A DNA stretch of 64,000 nt. It comes from Phocaeicola faecalis (GTDB taxonomy: Bacteria; Bacteroidota; Bacteroidia; Bacteroidales; Bacteroidaceae). The position numbers and the translations under genes are program-made. Where the stretch lies: positions 47,824-111,823 of the forward strand of contig NZ_JADNRM010000013.1 in assembly GCF_021730445.1 (NCBI RefSeq). Direction: 5' to 3'. Below are positions 42,585 to 52,185 of this stretch, in pieces. The stretch's first letter is position 1; every line of letters starts with the position of its first letter. The notes beneath the pieces are model-generated. The model saw only the letters and a list, made by a program, of their open reading frames with translations. It made no database searches and was not told the DNA's origin.

Positions 42585-43637
42585 TCAGTCTTTGTCTATT
42601 TTTACAATTTTTCCGTTATTGGGATCGAAAAGTACTCGTGTGTTTATTTTCTTATTAAATAAATTATCCACTAATACTTCGGTGGTTCCAAACTGTGTAA
42701 TGAGGAGCTCACCTTCAAAGTATCGTTTGGTGGGGCTGGTAACAGTGACTGATGCCTTGCCCGGGATATTATAGATAACACCGTCCACTTTCTTTTTGTC
42801 CTTTGCCTTTTCGTCTGCCGGAGGTAACGTTTCTTGGTTGGTGACAGATAAATAGATAGGTTCTCCTGCCAGGTTTTCATCACTTACTACACCCAATTTC
42901 TTTGAAAATCGGAAAGCAATTTTATCTTTCATGCTTTCTGTGGGAGTTATGCGGATAGTAAAGGTTTTATCTTCACGGTCGGTTATGCCCGCAAACATTT
43001 GCGTCATGGCTTGTTCTTGTTCGTCCAGATTATCCAGCATCAGTTTCAGTGCCGCACCGTCTTTGGGCATATAATCTGCTTGTCCGCGGGTAAGGCTGTT
43101 TTTGCTTTCTCGGATATTGTAGATTTCTTTAGCTACCAGTTCGGCCATCTTTGCAGTAGAAGCGGTGCTGAGAATCTCTTCAGTCATAAAGCTGCGCGGA
43201 TCTATACGTCTTTTGGCTGTATTTGCAATCGGAGTTGCCGGCGCTTTTTCTATCGGTGAAGTCGTATTGATAGCTTTGATAATACCGTCGTTGGTCAGTT
43301 CCACTTGCGAAGCGGCACTTTTATCTTTCAGTTTCACTATATATGCATTATCCGGGTCGGGGACACCGATAGCTTTCGCTTTGATACTTTTTATTTCCCA
43401 GTAGGTTTCTGGTTGGGCCGAGATGTTCGTCATGCGCAGATACCTGTTGGCATACTGGCATAATTCTCCCGGTGTATAGGTTACTTTGGTAGCCAGTACT
43501 TCCAGTTCTATTTCGGTTTTGGGCAAGTAATAAACGACACCTTCTCCCATGGTTCCCGGAGTATATTTACTGAAATCCTGTGCAGCACTACTCAATGAAA
43601 TCAGTATACCTGCTGCAATTATTAATCCTCTTTTCAT
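42585..43637 (-). CDS. DUF4831-family secreted protein
   Basis: 350 residues with a cleavable signal (MKRGLIIAAGILISLSSAAQ). The mature sequence (GEGVVYYLPKTEIELEVLATKVTYTPGELCQYANRYLRM...RRIDPRSFMTEEILSTASTAKMAELVAKEIYNIRESKNSLTRGQADYMP) matches DUF4831, a Bacteroidales periplasmic family of unknown function. It follows the NAD(P)H-hydrate repair gene by 36 bases on the same strand, so the two may be co-transcribed. A strong terminator follows. Confidence 0.85.
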   Translation of the reverse strand: MKRGLIIAAGILISLSSAAQDFSKYTPGTMGEGVVYYLPKTEIELEVLATKVTYTPGELCQYANRYLRMTNISAQPETYWEIKSIKAKAIGVPDPDNAYIVKLKDKSAASQVELTNDGIIKAINTTSPIEKAPATPIANTAKRRIDPRSFMTEEILSTASTAKMAELVAKEIYNIRESKNSLTRGQADYMPKDGAALKLMLDNLDEQEQAMTQMFAGITDREDKTFTIRITPTESMKDKIAFRFSKKLGVVSDENLAGEPIYLSVTNQETLPPADEKAKDKKKVDGVIYNIPGKASVTVTSPTKRYFEGELLITQFGTTEVLVDNLFNKKINTRVLFDPNNGKIVKIDKD

Positions 43638-43673
43638 AATTTCCTTTTCTTATATAGGTAAGGGCAAATATAG

Positions 43674-45209
43674 CTATTCTTTTGTAAATCCGGCTTTTGT
43701 TTCGCTTAATTTCTTCCAAGCAGCAGGAAGTGCTTCTACGATATCACTTGAAGTCATACCTATTTCTCCTTTTTGCTGAGCGGCAATGTCTCCTGCTAAG
43801 CCATGTACATAGACACCCAGTCGGGAAGCGTCTTCTTGCGAATATCCTTGTGACAATAGTGAAAGTAGGATACCGGTCAATACATCACCGCTTCCGGCTG
43901 TTGCCATACCGGGATTACCGGTCGGATTGAAATAGCAATTCCCTTCCGGGGTTACCACGGCACTCCAGGAACCTTTTACTACGATGTAGCTTTGCAGATA
44001 AGCGGCAAGTTCTTTAGTCTTGACTAAGCGTTCGTAGGTATCCATACACTTTCCGATAAGGCGTTCCAACTCACCTAAATGGGGAGTGAGGATACAGCGT
44101 TTCGGCAGTCGGCTTAACCAACTGCGGTGGGTGCTTAGAATATTCAGGGCATCAGCATCCAGTACTAACGGTAGCGGGCAGTTCTGTATCTGTTCCATCA
44201 TAGCGAGGGCGGTATCTTCTTCTTGCCCCAGTCCGGGACCGATGGCTATCGCTTGATAGCGGTCAATATCGGTCGGTTCAGCAAAATAACGTTCATGTAT
44301 ATCGGTATGTACAATAGCTTCGGGTACAGTAGATTGCATTAAATCATGGTTATGGATAGGAACATGCACTGTCAGCAGTCCGATACCTGATCGCAGACAT
44401 GCACGGGCCGATAAGATAGAAGCTCCGGCCATGCCATAAGAACCTGCAATTAATAGTCCATGACCGAATGTTCCCTTGTGTGCGAACCGCTTTCTCGGTT
44501 TGATAAGGTTACGTATCTCTGCTTCTTCCGTGGTGAAGAAAGAACTTTCTACCGTTTCTATAAATTCAGTCTTCAATCCGATATTCAATAATTCCCATTC
44601 GCCTACAATATCTTCGTTTTCAGGGAAGAAAAACGAAAGTTTGGGCAATTGGATACTAAGCGTCACATCTGCACGCATGATACTTTGCCTTATATTATAG
44701 GTGTTGTCTTCTCCCATTAATCCTGAGGGAATATCGATGGCTACTACCGGCGATTTGGAAGCATTTATATACTTCACTACCGCGGCAAATCCTCCGTTTA
44801 ATGGCTTGTTGAGGCCGGAACCGAATAGTCCGTCTACTACCAGATGCTTTTCTGTCAGTACAGGAGGATCAAATTTTGTACTTACTTCTGTAAAGTAGAC
44901 AGAGCCACATTCTTTCAGGCGGGCAAGGTTGATTTGGCACTCTTCGGATAATTCTCCTTTGGTATTGAACAGGAAAACCTCTACCCGATAGTTCTGTTGT
45001 GACAGCAGTCGTGCTACGGCTAATGCATCTCCTCCATTGTTTCCGGGGCCGGCAAAAACGACGATATGGAAAGAATTATTCCAACGGCGCATAATGGCAC
45101 GTGTCAGTTCATGGGCAGCTCGTTCCATCAAGTCAATGGAGGCTATGGGTTCATTGGCTATAGTGTATTTGTCCAGCTCTTTTAGATGGGTACTCGAAAT
45201 AATTTTCAT
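43674..45209 (-). CDS. nnr: Bifunctional NAD(P)H-hydrate epimerase / ADP-dependent dehydratase
   Basis: Repairs damaged, hydrated NADH and NADPH. The N-terminal YjeF epimerase domain (about 1-215) has FAGPGNNGGDALAVARLL. The C-terminal ribokinase-like dehydratase domain (about 225-505) has AHKGTFGHGLLIAGSYGMAGA, the LVLDADALNIL block and ATAGSGDVLTGIL, the nucleotide-binding signature. About 511 residues is normal for the fused enzyme. The start is ATG 45209 (MKIISSTHLKELD) or two codons earlier at 45215. A minus-strand TATCTTTG at 45242-45235 is the likely -7 box. Confidence 0.94.
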   Translation of the reverse strand: MKIISSTHLKELDKYTIANEPIASIDLMERAAHELTRAIMRRWNNSFHIVVFAGPGNNGGDALAVARLLSQQNYRVEVFLFNTKGELSEECQINLARLKECGSVYFTEVSTKFDPPVLTEKHLVVDGLFGSGLNKPLNGGFAAVVKYINASKSPVVAIDIPSGLMGEDNTYNIRQSIMRADVTLSIQLPKLSFFFPENEDIVGEWELLNIGLKTEFIETVESSFFTTEEAEIRNLIKPRKRFAHKGTFGHGLLIAGSYGMAGASILSARACLRSGIGLLTVHVPIHNHDLMQSTVPEAIVHTDIHERYFAEPTDIDRYQAIAIGPGLGQEEDTALAMMEQIQNCPLPLVLDADALNILSTHRSWLSRLPKRCILTPHLGELERLIGKCMDTYERLVKTKELAAYLQSYIVVKGSWSAVVTPEGNCYFNPTGNPGMATAGSGDVLTGILLSLLSQGYSQEDASRLGVYVHGLAGDIAAQQKGEIGMTSSDIVEALPAAWKKLSETKAGFTKE

Positions 45210-45686
45210 ATTCAATCTCTTTTGTTTGGATGTGCAAAGATAACACTATTTACAGAAAGAGGTTGTGAGAAAACTTCGATACTTAGAATAAAAATACTAA
45301 GTTTGTAAACAGCATTAGTTATCAATGCTTTAATAATAACTATTTTAGTCCTTTTGCTTGGAACCAAGCATTCTAATTTCGGCAAAGATAAATATTTTCT
45401 TTTAATATCCATATATCCTTTGCTTTCGGCTTGTTATAAAAATGAACCTACGTGATGATTGCCTTCTTCCTTAGATGTTCGTTATTACCTTTTTACAAAA
45501 AATATCAATAATGTGCTGGATTTAGTATTTGTATTCGTATATTTGCATCCAAAATATAATTGTACTTAAAAAATAATCAATTTATTAATTTTAAAACATG
45601 TGTAAAGGCAAAAACTTACTACAGGGCAGGCGTGGACAAACGCATTCTATTCAATTAACAGTAAACACATCCTTAAATTAAAATCT
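45210..45686. other. Long intergenic region before the SusC-type operon
   Basis: 477 bases. It contains two minus-strand TATCTTTG boxes (45242-45235 for nnr, and 45390-45383 with no credible gene), a perfect 7-bp hairpin TGCTTGG-AA-CCAAGCA (45355-45370), and a plus-strand TATATTTG box at 45538-45545 that would give the SusC-type transcript a leader of about 140 bases. Within that leader is a 27-codon frame (45598-45681). The region has no tRNA-like structure. Confidence 0.6.
45598..45681 (+). CDS. Possible 27-residue leader peptide upstream of the SusC-type gene
   Basis: ATG 45598 opens a 27-codon frame (MCKGKNLLQGRRGQTHSIQL...) that ends at TAA 45681, 5 bases before the SusC-type start. It lies wholly in the predicted 5' untranslated leader. 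It might be a regulatory upstream frame or chance; there is no homology I can claim. Confidence 0.25.
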   Translation: MCKGKNLLQGRRGQTHSIQLTVNTSLN

Positions 45687-48600
45687 ATGAGAAGAGAGCA
45701 ACTTAAATTAGTAAGTGCGATACTACTTTTATCTGGTTTTTCTACCGGATTTATGCAGGCAGCGCCTCACGCAGCAGCTACAGGAGTATCTATCGTGCAG
45801 CAGGACAATACCTGTACAGGTGTTGTATTGGACCAAAATGGTGAATCCGTTATCGGAGCTTCAGTCGTTGTAAAAGGAACAACCAATGGAGGTATTACTG
45901 GTATAGACGGAGATTTTATCATTTCTAACGTGAAGAAAGGCGATGTAATCGTTATCTCGTTTGTGGGTTATGCAGAACAGCAGATTGTGTGGGACGGCAA
46001 GCCGATGAAAGTGATTTTGAAAGAAGATACCGAGACTTTGGATGAGGTAGTGGTAGTAGGTTACGGTGTACAACGCAAAAGTTCTATCACCGGTTCTATC
46101 GCTTCTGTAAAATCAGACAAATTGAAGACGGTTACTACTCCAAGTGTGGCCAATATGTTGCAGGGTAAAGTTGCCGGTGTAGTAGTTACACCTACTTCCG
46201 GTCGACCGGGTGCCGGTGTAAGTATCCGGGTACGTGGTACCGGTTCACTTCGTGGTAATACAGAGCCTCTTTGGGTTATTGATGGTGTAGTAGGTGATGC
46301 CATGGCTGATTTGAACCCGAATGATATTGAAAGTATCTCTATTTTGAAAGACGGTTCGGCTACGGCACTTTACGGTTCTCGTGGTGCTAACGGTGTAGTA
46401 CAGGTTGTTACTAAACGTGCCACTACCGGTGGCTCTTCTTTTGATGCTTCTGTGAAGTTCGGTATTTCTCAATTGCAAAAGGGTAACCTTGAAATGATGA
46501 ACGGTGCCGAATATTATGATTATCTGGTTACCGCTTATACCAATGCCGGAACATTACAAGACCAACAGTGGCTTCAGCCTTATTTGAAGGAACAGAATTT
46601 TGACTGGTGGGATTTTGCTACACAGAATGCTCTGACACAGAACTACAACATCGGATATAAGTATGGTAATGACCGAATAAAATCTTATATTTCTGCTGAC
46701 TATTATACAGAAGAAGGTGCTATCAAAGGATATGATTATGACCGTTTCACGTTGAGAGTGAACACTGATTATATTGTTAATGACCGTTTGACATTGAGAG
46801 CCAAATTGTCTACCAGCTATAAGGAGACATTCGATCAGCAGTATGGTTTGTCTCACACTAGCTATACTCCATGGGATACTCCCTATGACTCTCAGGGCAA
46901 TGTAAAAATCGGAACAGAAGGCCGACCGAGTAAAGAAGATGCTGCAACTGCAGACCCACGTGATTACTGGTATTCTGACGGAAGCTCCAACTGGCTGTAC
47001 AACAATCGTTTGAACTGGGGTAAGTCACGTTCTAACGCTATGGATATCGGTGTCGGTTTCGACTATAAGATTTTTGATTGGTTGACTTTTGTTTCTAATA
47101 ACAAAGTGGGATTGAGCAATAGTTATGGTGAGAATTACTATGACCCGATGGCAGTGGGACAAGAATCACTCCAGGGTACTATCTACAACAGTAATTCTAA
47201 TGTCCGTACCATTTATACCAGCCAGTTGCTTCGTTTCTTAAAGACTTTCAATGATGTACACGAAATCAACGCGTATTTGGGTTATGACTACGATGAATAT
47301 CGTTATTATAGCATGACCGGTCAGGCTTCACAGATGTTCCAAGGTAATGAAATTCTGAACGGTGGTGTGGCTAATCCTAAAGTGGGCGGTACTAAAGTTG
47401 AGAAGAAAAATGCCGCTTATTATTTTAACGGTAACTATTCTTACGATAATAAATACCTCTTTCAGGTAATGTTCCGTGTAGACGGTTCATCACAGTTTGG
47501 TTCTAACAAACGTTGGGCTCCTTTCTGGTCTGTCGGTGGTGGTTGGAGTATGCATAAGGAAGAATTCATGAGTAATCTTAAATGGGTGAATGAATTGAAA
47601 CCCCGTATTTCTTATGGTATTTCCGGTAACTTACCTGATGGTGCTTATGAATGGGCTACCATGCTGGCTAGTACTACACAATATGGTAGCAAAGTGGGTT
47701 TGTATTCCAATTACTTGGGAAATCCCGACCTCTCTTGGGAAGAAACAGCTACTTTAGACTTCGGTTTGGATGTACGTTTGTTTGATCGTTTAAGCATTGT
47801 ATTTGACTACTATCACAAAGATGTAAAGAATCTTATTTATTTGAAACACTTGCCTGCTGTAACAGGTTATAACCGTCAGACTGCCAATAATGGTAAAATG
47901 ACGAATCAAGGTTTTGAAGTGACTGTTACTCCTGAAATCATCAGAACGAAAGACCTTTATTGGGATGTTAGCTTCAACTTAGGCTATAATAAGAATGAGA
48001 TTACTTACCTTCCTGACGGTGATGAACTTACATCACAGGCAACTGCTGTGGGCTATCCTTACAGAAACTGGTATTTGCGCGAATGGGCAGGTGTGGATTC
48101 ACAAACGGGAACTCCATTGTGGTTTAAGGTAGATGAAGAAGGCAATAAGACAGTTACCGGTGATTACAACCAGGCAACTCGTGTATTGTTGGATGAAGTG
48201 CCTACTCCTAAATTTAATGGTGCTATCAGCACGAACTTGACATGGAAAGGTTTCACTTTGAACGCTAACTTTACATTTGCTACCGGAGCTAAGATTTACA
48301 ATGGACAGCGTGCCGGTGCACTTGACCGTGACTGCGGACGTAACTCTCAGCCGCCTATGAAATTGAAAGACGGATGGAGCCGTTGGGAAAAACCGGGTGA
48401 TATCGCTACACATCCTCAGTTGATTGATGGTGGTAATAACGGTGCCGATAGAGAATCTACACGCTATTTGGAAAACGGTGACTATTTTAAATTGAAATCT
48501 CTTTCTTTAGCTTATAGCTTCCCGAAACGTTGGTTGGAACCATTGGGCGTGAAGTCTGCTAATTTGAGTGTCGGTGGTGAGAACTTGTTTACCATTACCA

Positions 48601-48716
48601 GCTTCTCAGGACAAGACCCGGAAATCCTGTACTCTTCAGATTATAATGGTAGTGCCGGAAGCTTCGGCTATCCTACAGTAAGACGCTTTACTTTAGGATT
48701 GAGTGTTCAATTCTAA
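45687..48716 (+). CDS. SusC/RagA-type TonB-linked outer-membrane transporter
   Basis: 1009 residues. A signal peptide is followed by the carboxypeptidase-regulatory-like domain (CTGVVLDQNGESVIGASVVVKGTTNGGITGIDGDF), the TonB box region DEVVVVGYGVQ, the plug with GRPGAGVSIRVRGTGSLRGNTEPLWVIDGV and the family block SISILKDGSATALYGSRGANGVV, then a 22-strand barrel ending RRFTLGLSVQF. With the SusD protein it imports an oligosaccharide or other large nutrient. A SusD-type gene starts 25 bases downstream. No enzyme gene is adjacent, so the substrate is unknown. Confidence 0.96.
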   Translation: MRREQLKLVSAILLLSGFSTGFMQAAPHAAATGVSIVQQDNTCTGVVLDQNGESVIGASVVVKGTTNGGITGIDGDFIISNVKKGDVIVISFVGYAEQQIVWDGKPMKVILKEDTETLDEVVVVGYGVQRKSSITGSIASVKSDKLKTVTTPSVANMLQGKVAGVVVTPTSGRPGAGVSIRVRGTGSLRGNTEPLWVIDGVVGDAMADLNPNDIESISILKDGSATALYGSRGANGVVQVVTKRATTGGSSFDASVKFGISQLQKGNLEMMNGAEYYDYLVTAYTNAGTLQDQQWLQPYLKEQNFDWWDFATQNALTQNYNIGYKYGNDRIKSYISADYYTEEGAIKGYDYDRFTLRVNTDYIVNDRLTLRAKLSTSYKETFDQQYGLSHTSYTPWDTPYDSQGNVKIGTEGRPSKEDAATADPRDYWYSDGSSNWLYNNRLNWGKSRSNAMDIGVGFDYKIFDWLTFVSNNKVGLSNSYGENYYDPMAVGQESLQGTIYNSNSNVRTIYTSQLLRFLKTFNDVHEINAYLGYDYDEYRYYSMTGQASQMFQGNEILNGGVANPKVGGTKVEKKNAAYYFNGNYSYDNKYLFQVMFRVDGSSQFGSNKRWAPFWSVGGGWSMHKEEFMSNLKWVNELKPRISYGISGNLPDGAYEWATMLASTTQYGSKVGLYSNYLGNPDLSWEETATLDFGLDVRLFDRLSIVFDYYHKDVKNLIYLKHLPAVTGYNRQTANNGKMTNQGFEVTVTPEIIRTKDLYWDVSFNLGYNKNEITYLPDGDELTSQATAVGYPYRNWYLREWAGVDSQTGTPLWFKVDEEGNKTVTGDYNQATRVLLDEVPTPKFNGAISTNLTWKGFTLNANFTFATGAKIYNGQRAGALDRDCGRNSQPPMKLKDGWSRWEKPGDIATHPQLIDGGNNGADRESTRYLENGDYFKLKSLSLAYSFPKRWLEPLGVKSANLSVGGENLFTITSFSGQDPEILYSSDYNGSAGSFGYPTVRRFTLGLSVQF

Positions 48717-48741
48717 TTTCTAATATCTAAATGAAAACATT

Positions 48742-50529
48742 ATGAAAATAAAATATATACTAGGTGCCATGGGAATGGCGTTCGGAATGACCGGATGCAA
48801 CCTGGACATTACCATGTATGATGGTGTGATGGAGGAACAATTCGACAATAAGAACCTCCTTGAACTGTCTCAGGGAAGTTATCGCTTGTTGAAAAATGAC
48901 GGTGGATTGATTGACAACGGATACTATTTTTGGGCTTTCGGTGCTGATGATGTTACTTGGAACGGAACTTCAACCGGTGCAACTTTTAAATTGTATGATT
49001 ATAGCCGAAACATTGCCAGCTCTACCACAGAATATACTTGGGAGCTCGGTTATCGTGTAATCGGTAACTGTAATAAGATTATTGAAATTGTTCAAGGATT
49101 GGGTAATGAAAGCACTCGTGAGCAAACCATCATGATGGGTGAAAACTATTATTTGCGTGCATTGAGCTACTTCTTGCTGGTTAATGAGTTTGCACAGCCT
49201 TATTCTAATAATCCGACACAGAATCCCGGCTTGCCTTTGAAATTGACAAGTGACCCGAATGATTTGCCTCAAAGTCGTTCTACTGTTGCCGAAGTTTATG
49301 ATCAGGTGGTTCTCGACTTGAAGGATGCTATCACTTATCTGACACTGCAGCAAGGAGAGACTCCCAAATCAAACATCTATGCTACTAAAGAAGCTGCTGA
49401 AGCTCTGTTGGCTAGAGTCTATCTCTATATGGAGAATTGGGACGGTGCATGGGAAATGGCTAACAATGTAATTACATCAGGACGTTTTGAGTTGGAAAGA
49501 GGAAACCGCTTTGCTACTTATTCACAACTCATTCCTGAAGACAACAAGGAAACCATTTTTGCAGTACGTCGTACACTTGACAAAGATGACGATGGATACA
49601 GCCGTATGGGTAGTATGTACATCCGCATCGACGGTTCCGGTTGGGAAGAAATGTCTCCTTCTTCAAGATATTTGGAACTGTTGGAGCTGCATTTGAATGA
49701 TAACAATATGCCTCAGGACTTGCGTAGCAAATTTATTGTGAAGAGATATGTAGAAGATGGCGTAGGCGACTATACTCCAGTTGGATATCCCAACAATGTA
49801 TACGAAGACTGGACATTTGCTTATGCTGTTAAGCAAGCTAACACAGCCAACTATGAATACAAACAGTTGGATGTAGAAAAGCAGGCTGACGGTACATTCC
49901 TTATTACCAAAGACGCTTCTAAATTCCAAAGTGCTACCATCCAAGAAGAAGCCTACAATACAGGTACTCGTTACTATGTCGTAGGTCAGGACGGTAACAA
50001 GCATATAGGCCGTATCGAACCTAAAGTGTTTGATGCTTCCACTAAGCGTGGTAAGTCTTCTCTTTTCCTTGTTTATGCTATCAACAAATGTTCTTATCAG
50101 GAACAGAGCAAACATTTGTGGTCGCCCATCATCTCTCGTTTGGCCGAAATGTATCTGATACGTGCCGAAGCTAATTATGAAAAGGGTGGTTCCGTACAAG
50201 CTACGTTGGATGATATCAATATTCTTCGTGATAGAGCAGGTATACCTGAATGGACAATGACAAACATAGCTACTGCTGAAAATGGAAGTCCGAAAGATGT
50301 TCATAAGATTATTGAAGAAGAACGCATGCTGGAACTTGCATGGGAAGGTCATCGCCGTTTCGACGTATTCCGTTGGCGCTACACTATGGATAGAAGATAT
50401 CCGGGAGGACATACCATAGCTCAGGGTGATAAATTCTATGAAATTCCGTATAACTCGCCATCGGTATGTGAGTTCATTCCACAGCTTCAGTATGATGCTT
50501 ATCCTTACAAGTTGGAACAGAACCCCTAA
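48742..50529 (+). CDS. SusD/RagB-type nutrient-binding lipoprotein
   Basis: 595 residues with a lipobox (MTGC). It forms the lid over the SusC-type pore on the cell surface. Helical TPR-like segments include NYYLRALSYFLLVNEFAQPYSNNP, a standard SusD block, and the C-terminal IISRLAEMYLIRAEANYEKGGSVQATLDDINILRDRAGIP followed by EEERMLELAWEGHRRFDVFRW are diagnostic. It is the second gene of the operon. Confidence 0.95.
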   Translation: MKIKYILGAMGMAFGMTGCNLDITMYDGVMEEQFDNKNLLELSQGSYRLLKNDGGLIDNGYYFWAFGADDVTWNGTSTGATFKLYDYSRNIASSTTEYTWELGYRVIGNCNKIIEIVQGLGNESTREQTIMMGENYYLRALSYFLLVNEFAQPYSNNPTQNPGLPLKLTSDPNDLPQSRSTVAEVYDQVVLDLKDAITYLTLQQGETPKSNIYATKEAAEALLARVYLYMENWDGAWEMANNVITSGRFELERGNRFATYSQLIPEDNKETIFAVRRTLDKDDDGYSRMGSMYIRIDGSGWEEMSPSSRYLELLELHLNDNNMPQDLRSKFIVKRYVEDGVGDYTPVGYPNNVYEDWTFAYAVKQANTANYEYKQLDVEKQADGTFLITKDASKFQSATIQEEAYNTGTRYYVVGQDGNKHIGRIEPKVFDASTKRGKSSLFLVYAINKCSYQEQSKHLWSPIISRLAEMYLIRAEANYEKGGSVQATLDDINILRDRAGIPEWTMTNIATAENGSPKDVHKIIEEERMLELAWEGHRRFDVFRWRYTMDRRYPGGHTIAQGDKFYEIPYNSPSVCEFIPQLQYDAYPYKLEQNP

Positions 50530-50564
50530 CAAAACAGATTTACTAATTTAAAATGGATATACAA

Positions 50565-51401
50565 ATGAAAAAAATATCATATTTACTTTTGCTCTTTTTA
50601 TCGGCCATTGTTTGCGGATGTTCCGAATATGAGCAACCGTATGTCGGTTATATCGTTGTAGAGCGTGCCGTGCTGGACGCTGCTGCCAATTCCAGTGCTA
50701 CTGTAACCGCAGATACAGATATCTCTTCTGCCATTGTCGTTGACAATGTAGATGCAGATTGGTGTCAGGTGTCAGTAAACGGTAAGGAGATTACTGTGAC
50801 TGCAACTTCTGCCAATACAGACAGCAATTATCGTACTGCTACTGTCAGTGTAAGATCCGGCTATCGCCAGACTACTTTCACTGTATTGCAGAAATATGAC
50901 GGACAAGAATTTTTGCAGTATGACTGGACTCGTTGGACAGCTACCGGTAATGGTGTTGAAGCCGGTGACGGTGGTGGATATGCCAGCTTGTTTAATGAAA
51001 ACCGTGCAACATTCTGGCACAGTCCGTACAGCTATTCAGTTCCTCTTCCTTATATCTTGGAAATTGATATGAAAGAAGAACAAGAATGTGCTATGTTCCA
51101 TATTGGTAGAAGATATTATTCAAATGGTAACAATTACGGTACTGTTAAGAATATGAATATTTATGTCAGCACCGATAATGAGAACTTCGAAAAAGTCGGT
51201 GGATTTACATTCTCATTGCCATGGACTGCACCCGACGGAACTGTAGTAACCGGCTTTACCAGTCCGTTGATTCCGGCTTATGAAGAAGTTGTATTGCCTT
51301 CACCGGTGGTTGCCCGTTATATTCGTTTGGAAATAACAGAAACCAATACATCGAATAACACTTGTCAGGTTTCATATCTGAAAGTCTTTGAAAAAATCTA
51401 A
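50565..51401 (+). CDS. Surface lipoprotein with BACON-like and F5/8 type C (discoidin) domains
   Basis: 278 residues. The signal ends in VCGC, a lipobox. Residues about 30-112 resemble a BACON domain (VVDNVDADWCQVSVNGKEITVTATSANTDSNYRTATVSVRSGYRQTTFTVLQ). Residues about 120-278 resemble a discoidin/F5-8C fold (FNENRATFWHSPYSYSVPLPYILEIDM...NIYVSTDNENFEKVG...VARYIRLEITET), a common carbohydrate-binding fold. It is third in the SusC/SusD operon and is probably its surface glycan-binding protein. A terminator follows, so the operon ends here. Confidence 0.87.
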   Translation: MKKISYLLLLFLSAIVCGCSEYEQPYVGYIVVERAVLDAAANSSATVTADTDISSAIVVDNVDADWCQVSVNGKEITVTATSANTDSNYRTATVSVRSGYRQTTFTVLQKYDGQEFLQYDWTRWTATGNGVEAGDGGGYASLFNENRATFWHSPYSYSVPLPYILEIDMKEEQECAMFHIGRRYYSNGNNYGTVKNMNIYVSTDNENFEKVGGFTFSLPWTAPDGTVVTGFTSPLIPAYEEVVLPSPVVARYIRLEITETNTSNNTCQVSYLKVFEKI

Positions 51402-51429
51402 GACTTTCATTTGAATTCCTCTGAATAAT

Positions 51430-51473
51430 AAAAGAGGATGTCGTGAACATTGGTTTCCGGCATCCTCTTTTTT
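51430..51473 (+). terminator. Terminator of the SusC/SusD operon
   Basis: AAAAGAGGATGTCG pairs with CCGGCATCCTCTTTTT, followed by T residues. Confidence 0.85.
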
Positions 51474-51576
51474 ATTGAGGCATACCTTTGCTGACAGAAC
51501 ATAATCCCTTCATACGCTGACTCGTAATCCTCCTCACAAAACGGCTGTTAGATTTCATAAAATCGAATTAAAACAC

Positions 51577-51584
51577 TATTTTTG
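51577..51584 (+). promoter_or_regulatory. -7 promoter element of hpt-adk
   Basis: TATTTTTG, 24 bases before the hpt start. It overlaps the longer open frame from 51582, which supports the start at 51609. Confidence 0.6.
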
Positions 51585-51608
51585 CACCAATTTAATAAAA
51601 ATACGGTT

Positions 51609-52145
51609 ATGGATACCATTCAGATAAAAGACAAGCGCTTCACGACTTTCATTCCAGAAGAACGGATATTGAGAGAAGTAGAACGGGTAGCGAGTGAGAT
51701 TAACCGGGATTTAGAAGGTACGAATCCCCTGTTTCTAAGTGTGCTCAACGGTTCGTTTATGTTTGCAGCCGATTTAATGCGTAACCTTACCATTTCCAGT
51801 GAGATATCTTTTGTGAAACTGGCTTCGTATGCCGGTACTTCGTCTACCGGAAAAGTGAAGGAATTGGTTGGCTTGAATGATGATATCGAAGGCCGTACAG
51901 TGGTGATTGTAGAAGATATTGTAGATACGGGAGTGACAATGAAGCATTTGTTAGAGACACTTCAAGCAAAGAACCCGAAGGAAATCCGTATCGCCACATT
52001 GTTGTTGAAGCCCGATAAGCTGACGGTAGATTTGGATATACATTATATAGCTATGCGTATTCCTAATGATTTTATTGTCGGTTATGGCCTTGATTATGAT
52101 GGGTTGGGACGCAATTATCGTGATATCTATACTGTAATAGAGTAA
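51609..52145 (+). CDS. hpt: Hypoxanthine phosphoribosyltransferase
   Basis: Salvages hypoxanthine (and usually guanine) to IMP/GMP using PRPP. The 178-residue length is normal. The PRPP-binding motif VVIVEDIVDTGVTMKHLLETL is complete, and FLSVLNGSFMFAADLMRNL and FIVGYGLDYDGLGRN are family blocks. It is followed after 40 bases by adk; the pair forms a small nucleotide-metabolism operon. Confidence 0.95.
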   Translation: MDTIQIKDKRFTTFIPEERILREVERVASEINRDLEGTNPLFLSVLNGSFMFAADLMRNLTISSEISFVKLASYAGTSSTGKVKELVGLNDDIEGRTVVIVEDIVDTGVTMKHLLETLQAKNPKEIRIATLLLKPDKLTVDLDIHYIAMRIPNDFIVGYGLDYDGLGRNYRDIYTVIE

Positions 52146-52185
52146 GAATTATACAACTAAATATAAAAATAAAAGGTAAAACAAG

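Noticed and set aside
45212..45412. Minus-strand 66-codon frame upstream of nnr
   Set aside because: It runs across the nnr promoter box and shows no domain, signal peptide or ribosome-binding context.
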